A stretch of DNA of 18,193 nucleotides. Source: Rhodoferax sp. Its GTDB lineage: Bacteria; Pseudomonadota; Gammaproteobacteria; Burkholderiales; Burkholderiaceae_C. The translations under genes were made by a program, and so were the position numbers. The notes under the pieces are model-generated. The model did no database searches, had not been told where the DNA came from, and saw nothing but the letters and a program-made list of their open reading frames with translations. Position 1 is the first letter of the stretch; each line of letters opens with the position of its first letter. The DNA is taken from contig JAIFMA010000092.1 in the NCBI GenBank assembly GCA_020048795.1, forward strand, positions 1 to 18,193, written 5' to 3'. Below are positions 8,157-15,398 of this stretch, piece after piece.

Positions 8157-8801
8157 GTGCCGCTTAAAAAATACTTGTTGACAGGCCTGTTGGTCTGGTT
8201 GCCCCTGGCCATCACCATCTGGGTGTTGCTGTGGCTGATGGGTTTGCTCGACGGTATTTTTATTGGCTTGCTGACGGCTTTGCAGGCGGTTTCGCCGGAG
8301 CCGGTCTCGCGTTTCTGGGAACAGTTCAAACACATCCCTGGCCTGGGCGTGGTGTTGGTGTTTGGTGGCTTGTTGCTGACGGGGGCTCTGGTTTCCAATG
8401 TGGCAGGGCGCTGGTGGCTCAATCATTGGCACCGTTTGCTGGCCAAAATTCCTGTCTTCAAGTCGATTTACAACAGTGTCAAAAAAGTTTCTGACACCCT
8501 GTTTTCCAGCAATGGCAATGCTTTTCGGACCGCTTTGCTGGTGCAGTATCCGCGTGCTGGTTGCTGGACCATCGCGTTTCAGACGGGTTCACCTGGGGGT
8601 GAAGTGGCGCGACATTTGGGCGATGACTTTGTCAGCGTTTATGTGCCGACGACACCTAACCCTACCAGTGGCTTTTTCCTGATGTTGCCGCGCGCGGATG
8701 TGATTGAGCTGAGGATGAGTGTGGATGAAGCCTTGACTTACGTCATTTCAATGGGCTCTGTGGCACCGACTGCGGCCGCAGTAGTGGCCTCCAGGCGATG
8801 A
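8157..8801 (+). CDS. DUF502 inner-membrane protein
   Basis: 214 residues, starting with GTG (8157) right after an AAGTAAG-like purine stretch. The starting sequence MPLKKYLLTGLLVWLPLAIT is the normal N-terminus of this family. Two membrane segments are clear, about residues 8-30 and 62-83. After the second come WWLNHWHRLLAKIPVFKSIY, NSVKKVSDTLFSSNGNAFRT and FVSVYVPTTPNPTSGFFLM, which are hallmark DUF502 motifs. The function is unknown; homologues are widespread in proteobacteria, cyanobacteria and plants. The gene sits between fmdB and aspS, an arrangement I recall from other betaproteobacteria. Confidence 0.88.
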   Translation: MPLKKYLLTGLLVWLPLAITIWVLLWLMGLLDGIFIGLLTALQAVSPEPVSRFWEQFKHIPGLGVVLVFGGLLLTGALVSNVAGRWWLNHWHRLLAKIPVFKSIYNSVKKVSDTLFSSNGNAFRTALLVQYPRAGCWTIAFQTGSPGGEVARHLGDDFVSVYVPTTPNPTSGFFLMLPRADVIELRMSVDEALTYVISMGSVAPTAAAVVASRR

Positions 8802-8852
8802 TTTATTGACAACCCTGCCGCCTCGCGTGGCAGCTACTGAAAGCATTTTTTT

Positions 8853-10667
8853 ATGGCCATGCGTTCTCATTATTGCGGTCTGGTGACCGAAGCCCTGCTG
8901 GGCCAACACGTCAGCTTGTGTGGATGGGTCAACCGCCGCCGTGACCATGGTGGTGTCATATTTGTCGATGTGCGTGACCGCGAAGGATATGTTCAGGTGG
9001 TTTGTGACCCAGACCGCGCTGAGATGTTCAAGGAAGCAGAAGATTTGCGCAACGAGTTTTGCATTCAGGTCAAGGGTCTGGTGCGCGCACGGCCCGATGG
9101 GACCGTCAATGACAACCTGAAAAGCGGCAAGATCGAGGTGTTATGCCACGAACTCAAGGTGCTCAACCCGTCGGTGACACCGCCGTTCCAGTTGGACGAG
9201 GAAAACCTGTCAGAGACGACGCGCCTGACGCATCGGGTACTCGATTTGCGCCGCCCCTACATGCAGAACAACCTGATGCTGCGTTACCGCGTGGCCATGG
9301 AGGTGCGCAAGTTCCTTGATGCCAATGGTTTTGTTGACATTGAAACCCCGATGCTGACCAAGAGTACGCCCGAGGGCGCTCGCGACTACCTGGTGCCAAG
9401 CCGCGTCCACGATGGCATGTTTTTCGCATTACCGCAAAGCCCGCAGTTGTTCAAGCAGTTGCTGATGGTGGCCGGCTTTGACCGTTATTACCAGATCACC
9501 AAGTGTTTTCGCGACGAAGACCTGCGCGCCGACCGCCAGCCTGAGTTCACGCAGATCGATATCGAAACTTCTTTTATGGAAGAGCAGGACATTCGTGACC
9601 TGTTCCAGCAAATGATCAAAACGGTGTTCAAGAGCACCATCAACGTCGATTTGGGCGAGTTTCCGGTCATGACCTATCAGGAGGCGGCGCTGCGTTATGG
9701 TTCGGACAAACCTGATCTGCGTGTCAAGCTTGAATTTACCGAACTGACCGATGTCATGGGTGATGTCGATTTCAAGGTGTTCTCTGGTGCGGCCAACATG
9801 AAGGGTGGGCGCGTGGTGGCGCTGCGTGTGCCAGGAGGGGCACGCGAAGGTGCCGGGTTGTCGCGCGGAGAGATCGACAATTATGGTGAATTCGTGAAAA
9901 TTTACGGTGCCAAAGGATTGGCCTGGATCAAGGTCAATGATTTGGCCAAGGGACGCGATGGCCTGCAGAGCCCGATTGTCAAAAATCTGCACGACCGTGC
10001 TGTCGCTGAAGTGCTCAAACGGACTGGCGCTCAGGACGGCGATTTGCTGTTTTTTGGTGCCGACAAGGAAAAAATTGTCAATGATGCGATGGGTGCGCTC
10101 CGTGCCAAGGTGGGTCACAGCGATTTTGGCAAGAAGAACGGCCTCTTTGAAGACCGCTGGGCACCATTGTGGGTGGTGGACTTTCCGATGTTCGAGTATG
10201 ACGAAGAGTCGCAGCGTTATAGCGCCGTGCATCATCCGTTCACCGCACCCAAGGACGGCCATGAAGACTGGATGGTCACCGCGCCCGAGAAGTGCATTTC
10301 CAAGGGCTACGACATGGTGCTTAACGGCTGGGAGATGGGTGGCGGATCAGTGCGCATCCACCGCGCTGACGTGCAGCAAAAGGTTTTTGATGCGCTCAAG
10401 ATCACACCCGAAGAGGCGCAGCAGAAGTTTGGTTTTCTGCTTGATGCGCTGCAATACGGTGCCCCCCCGCACGGAGGGCTGGCCTTTGGCCTGGACCGCA
10501 TCGTGACCATGATGACTGGTGCCGAGTCCATCCGTGATGTGATTGCCTTCCCGAAAACGCAGCGTGCGCAGTGCCTGCTGACGCAGGCACCCTCGCCGGT
10601 GGATGAAAAGCAGTTGCGCGAGTTGCACATTCGTCTGCGCAAAACCGACTTGGTGAAAGCTGGTTGA
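8853..10667 (+). CDS. aspS: Aspartyl-tRNA synthetase, probably non-discriminating (Asp/Asn)
   Basis: 604 residues, full bacterial AspRS length. It has an N-terminal OB-fold anticodon-binding domain (about 1-110, LCGWVNRRRDHGGVIF), the class II core with motif 2 (KCFRDEDLRADRQPEFTQID, about 217-236), a bacterial insertion domain, and motif 3 (GLAFGLDRIVTMM) near the C-terminus. Two anticodon-domain residues are notable: His32 in RRRDHGG and Gly83 in RPDGTVN. They correspond to His31 and Gly82 of Pseudomonas aeruginosa AspRS, reported to let that enzyme charge tRNA-Asn with Asp as well, after which GatCAB amidates it. The E. coli discriminating enzyme has Leu at the first site. Two ATGs are in frame, 8853 and 8859; either could be used. 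A GAAAG purine run precedes them. Confidence 0.96.
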   Translation: MAMRSHYCGLVTEALLGQHVSLCGWVNRRRDHGGVIFVDVRDREGYVQVVCDPDRAEMFKEAEDLRNEFCIQVKGLVRARPDGTVNDNLKSGKIEVLCHELKVLNPSVTPPFQLDEENLSETTRLTHRVLDLRRPYMQNNLMLRYRVAMEVRKFLDANGFVDIETPMLTKSTPEGARDYLVPSRVHDGMFFALPQSPQLFKQLLMVAGFDRYYQITKCFRDEDLRADRQPEFTQIDIETSFMEEQDIRDLFQQMIKTVFKSTINVDLGEFPVMTYQEAALRYGSDKPDLRVKLEFTELTDVMGDVDFKVFSGAANMKGGRVVALRVPGGAREGAGLSRGEIDNYGEFVKIYGAKGLAWIKVNDLAKGRDGLQSPIVKNLHDRAVAEVLKRTGAQDGDLLFFGADKEKIVNDAMGALRAKVGHSDFGKKNGLFEDRWAPLWVVDFPMFEYDEESQRYSAVHHPFTAPKDGHEDWMVTAPEKCISKGYDMVLNGWEMGGGSVRIHRADVQQKVFDALKITPEEAQQKFGFLLDALQYGAPPHGGLAFGLDRIVTMMTGAESIRDVIAFPKTQRAQCLLTQAPSPVDEKQLRELHIRLRKTDLVKAG

Positions 10668-10688
10668 GTCGGTAGCGGTTCATCCTGG

Positions 10689-11207
10689 ATGGCTCATCCA
10701 AGGGAACTCCGGACTCTGGTGCCAGACCCTGCTGGTACATTCAAGATCGCCCAGTCGGTGCTGGTGGTGATTTACACCCCGGCGCTGGATGTGTTGCTGA
10801 TCAAGCGTGCAGATGCACAGGATTACTGGCAATCTGTGACAGGCAGCAAAGATCGCCTGGACGAGACCTTTGACCAAACTGCCCGGCGCGAGGTGCTGGA
10901 GGAAACCGGCATTGATTGCCGGAGTGGGTTGCCCCTGGCCCGGCAACTGCAGGATTGGTATCTGGAGAATATCTACGAAATTTATCCGCGCTGGCGGCAC
11001 AGGTATGCCCCCGGCGTGCTGCACAACACGGAACATCTGTTTGGTTTGCAGGTGCCTGATGGTACGCCCGTGTGCCTGAGTCCGCGTGAACACACGGCCT
11101 ACCGGTGGCTACCGTACCGGCAGGCGGCTGATGCCTGTTTCTCGCCGTCCAATGCCGAGGCCTGTTTGATGCTTCCCAGATTTGCCAATTGGTCAGGAAT
11201 GGCATGA
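10689..11207 (+). CDS. nudB: Dihydroneopterin triphosphate diphosphatase (Nudix)
   Basis: 172 residues. NudB removes pyrophosphate from dihydroneopterin triphosphate, the second step of folate synthesis. It resembles E. coli NudB along its length: FKIAQSVLVVIYTPALDVLL, DYWQSVTGSKD, the Nudix helix RREVLEETGID (67-77), WRHRYAPGVLHNTEHLFGLQ and EHTAYRWLPY. The Nudix box has six rather than five residues between the first Gly (52) and Glu59. The gene begins 21 bases after aspS; the chosen ATG lacks a clear Shine-Dalgarno, so the start is somewhat uncertain. The stop overlaps the next gene by ATGA. folE, which makes its substrate, lies about 2 kb downstream. Confidence 0.92.
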   Translation: MAHPRELRTLVPDPAGTFKIAQSVLVVIYTPALDVLLIKRADAQDYWQSVTGSKDRLDETFDQTARREVLEETGIDCRSGLPLARQLQDWYLENIYEIYPRWRHRYAPGVLHNTEHLFGLQVPDGTPVCLSPREHTAYRWLPYRQAADACFSPSNAEACLMLPRFANWSGMA

Positions 11208-11938
11208 ACGTCATCCGGGTAGTCACTTACAACATTCACAAAGGTGTTCAGGGCGTGGGGCCGGCACGACGGCTTGAGATTCATAACCTGGCGCTGGCAG
11301 TGGCATCGCTGGATGCCGATGTCGTGTGCCTTCAGGAGGTACGTCAAATCAATCGGCGCGAAGAACGGCACTTTGCGCAGTGGCCAAACGAGGGGCAGGC
11401 CGAATTTTTGGCACCGCCAGGGTACACCGCCGTTTATCGTACCAATGCGGTCACCCGTCATGGTGAGCATGGCAATGCCCTGCTGTCTCGCTGGCCGGTG
11501 CTGGCACACCAACATGAGGATATGTCGGATCACCGTCTGGAGCAGCGTGGCTTGTTGCATGTCGAATTGAACGTGCAGGGTCGCAGTGTGCATGTGCTGG
11601 TGGTGCATTTGGGATTGATCCGGGCCAGTCGGGTGCGTCAACTGGCGCAGCTCAAGCGTTTTGTTCTGCGGGAAGTCCCGCCCGATGCACCCTTGCTGGT
11701 GGCGGGTGATTTTAATGATTGGAGTCGATTGGTCCGGGAGAGCTTTGCCGAGGCCGGCCTGTATGACTGGCGAGGTCTGGCTCAGCCTACTTTCCCGTCG
11801 CGCTTGCCGTTGGCGCAACTGGATCATGTATTCGCCCGCGGTTTGCAGGCTGTCAGCATGTCGGTGCCCAGTGGCCGGGCCTGGTGGCGCATGTCAGACC
11901 ATCTGCCGCTGATGGCCGAGTTCGGGTTTGCCGATTGA
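11204..11938 (+). CDS. Endonuclease/exonuclease/phosphatase (EEP) family protein, YbhP-like
   Basis: 244 residues, starting at the ATG that overlaps the nudB stop, with AGGAA just upstream. All catalytic landmarks of the EEP/DNase I fold are in place: TYNIHKG (Asn10), CLQEV (Glu45), HGEHGNALLSRWPV, VVHLGL (His135), AGDFNDW (Asp169, Asn171), LDHVF (Asp207, His208) and MSDHLPLMAEF (Asp232, His233). No signal peptide is seen, so it is cytoplasmic. The family contains nucleases and phosphatases acting on lipid head groups. Next to a ClsB-type gene this looks like E. coli YbhP, which neighbours clsB, so a phospholipid-related phosphodiesterase or phosphatase role is favoured by context. The substrate is not known. 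Confidence 0.88.
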   Translation: MNVIRVVTYNIHKGVQGVGPARRLEIHNLALAVASLDADVVCLQEVRQINRREERHFAQWPNEGQAEFLAPPGYTAVYRTNAVTRHGEHGNALLSRWPVLAHQHEDMSDHRLEQRGLLHVELNVQGRSVHVLVVHLGLIRASRVRQLAQLKRFVLREVPPDAPLLVAGDFNDWSRLVRESFAEAGLYDWRGLAQPTFPSRLPLAQLDHVFARGLQAVSMSVPSGRAWWRMSDHLPLMAEFGFAD

Positions 11939-11947
11939 TGAGCAGCC

Positions 11948-13147
11948 ATGGCGGACATCAAGGCAGATCACCAACTTGAGTTGTTGCGCGGGGCACAAGA
12001 ATTTTTTGCTGCCCTGATTGCCGCCATCGATGCCAGCGTTTATGAGGTCAGGCTGGAGACCTATATTTTCAACTTGCAGGGCTCTGCCGAGGCCGTTGCA
12101 CAGGCGCTGATGCGTGCCGCCAGGCGCGGAGTCACAGTGGCGTTGGTGATGGATGGTGTGGGCACGCCGGTCTTGCCTGCGCCCTGGCCACACAGGCTGG
12201 GCGCGGCAGGCGTGCAGTGGCGCATTTACGCGCCACTGGGTCGCCTGGGCTTGCTGGTGTCGAGTCGTTGGCGGCGTTTGCATCGCAAGCTGTGTGTGGT
12301 GGACGGGTCGGTGGCGTTTTGTGGTGGCATCAATGTCCTCGATGACTGGCTGGATCCAAACCATGGGGCACTCGATGCCCCGCGTTTTGACTTTGCCGTG
12401 CGGGTGACGGGTTCCTTGGTGCAGGAAGTTCATGCAGCGATGGCGCAATTCTGGTGGCGAATACAGGCGGCGCAAAGTGCGCGGCAGGTGGATTTTGGGG
12501 GTACCTGGCAGGCTTTGCAGCAGTCACTTCAGCAGAGGCATCCGGTGGACGGGGTGACCCAGAATGGTGGCGGTGCCAGGGCCGTGTTGGTGCTGCGCGA
12601 CAACCTGCTTCATCGAACCCGGATCGAGCGCGCCTATCGTTTGGCCCTGGGTGCCGCCCGCCACGAGATTGTTTTGGCCAATGCCTACTTTTTGCCGGGT
12701 CGCAAGATCCGCAAAAGCCTGATGCATGCCGCACAACGTGGGGTGCGGGTACGCTTGCTGCTACAGGGGCGCTATGAGTATTTCATGCAGTACCATGCCA
12801 CCCGGGCGCTTTACGGCATGCTGCTGGCCTCTGGTATTGAGATCTACGAATACAACACGAGTTTTCTGCACGCCAAGGTTGCAGTGGTCGATGGCCACTG
12901 GGCCACCGTGGGTTCGTCCAACATGGATCCCTTGAGCTTGTTGTTGGCGCGCGAGGCCAACGTGGTGATTGAAGATGCCACGTTTGCACAGGTTTTGCGC
13001 CAGGAACTTGAGCAGGCGATGGCCAGCAGCGCCCGCCGTCTGGACTGGCAACAGCACAGTCAGCGGCCACTGTGGCAAAAACTGCTTGATCATGCAGCCT
13101 TGCTGTTGATGCGCCTATTGCTCTTTGTGAATGGAAAGCGCTATTGA
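11948..13147 (+). CDS. clsB: Cardiolipin synthase ClsB-like (phospholipase D family)
   Basis: 399 residues, close to E. coli ClsB (413). Two HKD motifs of the phospholipase D superfamily are intact: RLHRKLCVVDGSVAFCGGIN (His112, Lys114, Asp119) and FLHAKVAVVDGHWATVGSSN (His308, Lys310, Asp315), each followed by the family Gly/Asn positions. There are no N-terminal membrane helices, which separates it from ClsA and matches ClsB; a hydrophobic C-terminal helix (HAALLLMRLLLFV) may touch the membrane. The expected activity is phosphatidyl transfer to form cardiolipin at the inner membrane. It starts 9 bases after the EEP gene and ends the aspS-nudB-EEP-clsB run. An imperfect inverted repeat spans its stop codon. 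Confidence 0.9.
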   Translation: MADIKADHQLELLRGAQEFFAALIAAIDASVYEVRLETYIFNLQGSAEAVAQALMRAARRGVTVALVMDGVGTPVLPAPWPHRLGAAGVQWRIYAPLGRLGLLVSSRWRRLHRKLCVVDGSVAFCGGINVLDDWLDPNHGALDAPRFDFAVRVTGSLVQEVHAAMAQFWWRIQAAQSARQVDFGGTWQALQQSLQQRHPVDGVTQNGGGARAVLVLRDNLLHRTRIERAYRLALGAARHEIVLANAYFLPGRKIRKSLMHAAQRGVRVRLLLQGRYEYFMQYHATRALYGMLLASGIEIYEYNTSFLHAKVAVVDGHWATVGSSNMDPLSLLLAREANVVIEDATFAQVLRQELEQAMASSARRLDWQQHSQRPLWQKLLDHAALLLMRLLLFVNGKRY

Positions 13148-13188
13148 TATTATAGCTTCATAGGCTTTGTCCATAAGGTCTGACGACT
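13140..13188 (+). repeat. Dispersed-repeat-like sequence with hairpin across the clsB stop codon
   Basis: GCTAT (13140-13144) and ATAGC (13152-13156) form a short stem, flanked by outer arms AAAGC (13135-13139) and GCTTT (13164-13168). The segment shares the block order of 1748-1796 (GCTA, AGCT, GC, AAGG-CT). No U-run follows, so I do not call it a terminator. Assignment to a Comamonadaceae repeat family is from memory. Confidence 0.35.
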
Positions 13189-13210
13189 AATAACCCTTAT
13201 TTCAAAACGC

Positions 13211-13219
13211 TGGTACGAT
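13211..13219 (+). promoter_or_regulatory. Possible extended -10 promoter of folE
   Basis: TGGTACGAT fits the extended -10 pattern TGn-TAnnAT and lies about 30 bases before the folE ATG, giving a short leader. The -35 region (about 13191-13196, TAACCC) is poor, as extended -10 promoters allow. The TTGACG at 13226 is too close to the gene to serve as a -35. Confidence 0.35.
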
Positions 13220-13250
13220 GTCGCTTTGACGATTTACCCGAACGTACACC

Positions 13251-13952
13251 ATGAACCCAGTTGACCAAGACGAAGGCACGCCTGTGTCAGTCAGGATACG
13301 CGAGCGTATCAAGGCGGCGCGCAAGCGCTTCAATGCCAATGACAATATTGCCGAGTTCATTGATCCGGGGGAGCTTGAACTGCTGCTTGATGAAGTTGAA
13401 AGCAAGATGAAGGGCGTTCTCAGCAGCCTGGTGATCGACACAGAAAATGACCACAACACAGATGAAACTGCCCGGCGGGTTGCCAAGATGTACATCAAGG
13501 AGGTATTCCATGGGCGTTACGTTGCAGCGCCTTCCATCACCGAGTTTCCGAATGCCGAGCATTTGAATGAACTGATGATCGTTGGCCCGATCACGGTGCG
13601 CAGCGCTTGCAGTCACCACTTTTGCCCCATCATGGGCAAGGTCTGGATTGGCGTGCTGCCCAACGAGCATACCAATGTGATCGGTTTGTCCAAGTACGCG
13701 CGGCTGGCTGAATGGGTGATGGGCCGGCCGCAGATTCAGGAAGAAGCCGTGGTGCAACTGGCGGACCTGATTCAGCAGAAGACCCAGCCCGATGGTTTGG
13801 CGATCGTCATGGAAGCCAGCCACTTCTGCATGGGTTGGCGTGGTGTCAAGGATGTCGATAGCAAGATGATCAACTCGGTCATGCGAGGCAGTTTCCTTAA
13901 AGATGCCAACTTGCGTCGTGAGTTCCTGTCGCTAATTCCCCGGAGAGACTAA
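13251..13952 (+). CDS. folE: GTP cyclohydrolase I
   Basis: 233 residues. The enzyme converts GTP to 7,8-dihydroneopterin triphosphate, the first step of folate and other pterin synthesis. The zinc ligands and catalytic residues known from E. coli FolE are present: Cys120 and His122/His123 in SACSHHFCPIMGK, Lys148 and Arg151 in GLSKYAR, the glutamines of RPQIQEE (161, 163), and His191, Cys193 and Arg197 in ASHFCMGWRG. DETARRVAKMYIKEVFHG is the usual conserved helix. Compared with E. coli, the metal-site surroundings are distinct (CSHHFCPIMG in place of CEHHF with a different flank), so this belongs to another branch. No clear Shine-Dalgarno precedes the ATG. The stop is 2 bases from the BLUF gene, so the two form one transcript. 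Confidence 0.95.
   Translation: MNPVDQDEGTPVSVRIRERIKAARKRFNANDNIAEFIDPGELELLLDEVESKMKGVLSSLVIDTENDHNTDETARRVAKMYIKEVFHGRYVAAPSITEFPNAEHLNELMIVGPITVRSACSHHFCPIMGKVWIGVLPNEHTNVIGLSKYARLAEWVMGRPQIQEEAVVQLADLIQQKTQPDGLAIVMEASHFCMGWRGVKDVDSKMINSVMRGSFLKDANLRREFLSLIPRRD
13942..13947 (+). promoter_or_regulatory. Ribosome binding site of the BLUF gene
   Basis: GGAGAG, inside the last codons of folE, lies 7 bases before the ATG at 13955 and fixes that start. Confidence 0.75.
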
Positions 13953-13954
13953 TC

Positions 13955-14377
13955 ATGTTGGTACGTTTGGTTTATACCAGTCGCGCTGTGGATACCAGTC
14001 CTGATGCCATTGAATCCATTCTGCACCAGTCGCGTGCGCACAACCCCGGTAGTGGCGTGACCGGGGTACTGTGTTACGGCGGAGGAATTTTTTTGCAGGC
14101 CCTCGAAGGGGGACGCATGGCGGTCAACGAGCTTTATGGGCACATTTTGCGCGATTCACGCCATAAAGACGTGGTTCTGCTGCATTACCAGGAGATTTCC
14201 GAACGTGAGTTTGGCGGTTGGACCATGGGCGAAGTCAATATGACGCGCGTCAATGCGTCGATTCTGCTGAAATATGCCGAAAAACCCGAACTTGATCCGT
14301 ACTCGGTGTCGGGTCGGGTGTCACTGGCGCTGCTTGAAGAACTCATGGCCACCGCCTCGATCATTGGCCGCGCATGA
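13955..14377 (+). CDS. BLUF domain blue-light photoreceptor (short, PixD/BlrB-like)
   Basis: 140 residues. BLUF domains bind FAD and sense blue light by rearranging a hydrogen-bond network. The key residues line up with the Synechocystis PixD numbering almost one to one: Tyr7 (LVYTSRA), Asn30 (HNPGSGVTGVLCY), Gln48 (FLQALEGG), and Trp89 and Met91 (GGWTMG). So it should be photoactive. After the domain (about 1-95) only a 45-residue helical tail remains, with no enzymatic output domain, so it must act through a protein partner, as PixD does with PixE. It is coupled to folE and ends facing a diguanylate cyclase/MinD-like pair on the other strand. The partner is unknown. Confidence 0.95.
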   Translation: MLVRLVYTSRAVDTSPDAIESILHQSRAHNPGSGVTGVLCYGGGIFLQALEGGRMAVNELYGHILRDSRHKDVVLLHYQEISEREFGGWTMGEVNMTRVNASILLKYAEKPELDPYSVSGRVSLALLEELMATASIIGRA

Positions 14378-14497
14378 TGACTTGGGGCTGGTCAGCGAAG
14401 GCCTGGTGATCCACCCTTTTGGCGCTTGCCTATTTGTCTTAAGCGGCCGTCTTGCGGGGTCGGTGCGTTGGATTAACAGTGGCACCGGCGGGATTGT

Positions 14498-14519
14498 GAC
14501 TGCACGGAGTGCTGCAGTC
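14498..14519. terminator. Hairpin between convergent genes
   Basis: GACTGCA (14498-14504) and TGCAGTC (14513-14519) form a perfect 7-bp stem with an 8-base loop in the 166-base gap between the BLUF gene and the minus-strand ATPase gene. No U-run is seen on either strand, so a terminator role is only suggested by its position between converging transcripts. Confidence 0.25.
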
Positions 14520-14543
14520 TGACGATCCACCGGTCAGGGCACG

Positions 14544-15383
14544 TCATGAACCCGGTTTGGTGATCAGGGCATCTTCCAGCTTGCCGGCCAGTTGCGAGAT
14601 CGCCAGCGCTGCGGGACAGCCTGGCATCGACTGAATCAGCAATTGACGTCGCATCACCGCTTGGCGAACTGAGGGGTCGGCCGGGATGTCGCCCATATGG
14701 ATTAGTCGCACTTTTTCTCCGGGCTTGGCTACCACAAACCGGTCCAGTACCTGCTGCAATTGGGTCGTAATGGCGCGACCGTCGCCCATGCGGGCGGTCT
14801 GATTAACCACCATGCGGATGATCCGGCGCTGTTGTTCACCCACCAGCACCTTGATCGTGGCGTAGGCATCGGTCAGTGAAGTAGGCTCGGGTGTTGCCAC
14901 CACCAGCACTTCGGAGGCCAGCGACACGGCAAAAAGGACCACATCTGAAATGCCGGCACCGGTGTCGAGTAGCACCATGTCGTAATGTGGTAGCAATCCC
15001 GAAATGATGTGTAAAAAATCCTCCCGTACATTGGGTGTCAGGCGGGAATACTCGACCATGCCTGACCCAGCCAGCAGCACCGAAAAACCACCCGGTGCCC
15101 GCACTATCGCTTCTTCGAGCTTGGCTTTTCCGGTAAACACATCATGCAAGGTGATCTTCGGGTACAGATTGAGCACGACATCCAGGTTGGCCAGACCCAA
15201 GTCGGCATCCAGAACCAGCACTTTCTGTCCACGCTTGGCCAAGGCGGCGGCCAGGTTTGCCGAGACAAACGTCTTGCCGACACCGCCCTTGCCACTGGTG
15301 ACGGCCAAGACCTTGCCCAACGGTTTTAGGGGCACCGGGCTGCGCTCTACGGTTTCGGTGGATGGAATGCTTACGTCGCTCAT
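14544..15383 (-). CDS. MinD/ParA-family ATPase, FlhG (FleN)-like
   Basis: 279 residues. It has the deviant Walker A motif TSGKGGVGKTFVSANLAAAL (Lys32 and Lys37 both present), the switch I region LDADLGLANLDVVL (Asp59, Asp61), the Walker B/switch II LLDTGAGISDVVL (Asp140), and PEPTSLTDAYATIKVL, all as in FlhG/FleN/YlxH proteins, which count or place polar flagella. The N-terminal 20 residues lack the DQAxxLR motif that FlhG uses to activate FlhF, and no flhF is adjacent. No clear C-terminal amphipathic membrane helix as in MinD is evident. It starts 15 bases after a diguanylate cyclase gene, so the two are cotranscribed. A general cell-pole or motility-positioning ATPase is the safest call. 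Confidence 0.85.
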   Translation of the reverse strand: MSDVSIPSTETVERSPVPLKPLGKVLAVTSGKGGVGKTFVSANLAAALAKRGQKVLVLDADLGLANLDVVLNLYPKITLHDVFTGKAKLEEAIVRAPGGFSVLLAGSGMVEYSRLTPNVREDFLHIISGLLPHYDMVLLDTGAGISDVVLFAVSLASEVLVVATPEPTSLTDAYATIKVLVGEQQRRIIRMVVNQTARMGDGRAITTQLQQVLDRFVVAKPGEKVRLIHMGDIPADPSVRQAVMRRQLLIQSMPGCPAALAISQLAGKLEDALITKPGS

Positions 15384-15398
15384 TTCAGTTCACTTTGT

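Noticed and set aside
8806..8811. Perfect TTGACA before aspS
   Set aside because: No acceptable -10 box 16-18 bases downstream (GGCAGC-like sequence there).
13226..13231. TTGACG before folE as a -35 box
   Set aside because: The matching -10 would fall on the start codon.
14274..14522. Plus-strand frame overlapping the end of the BLUF gene
   Set aside because: Overlaps a clear gene out of frame; no domain.
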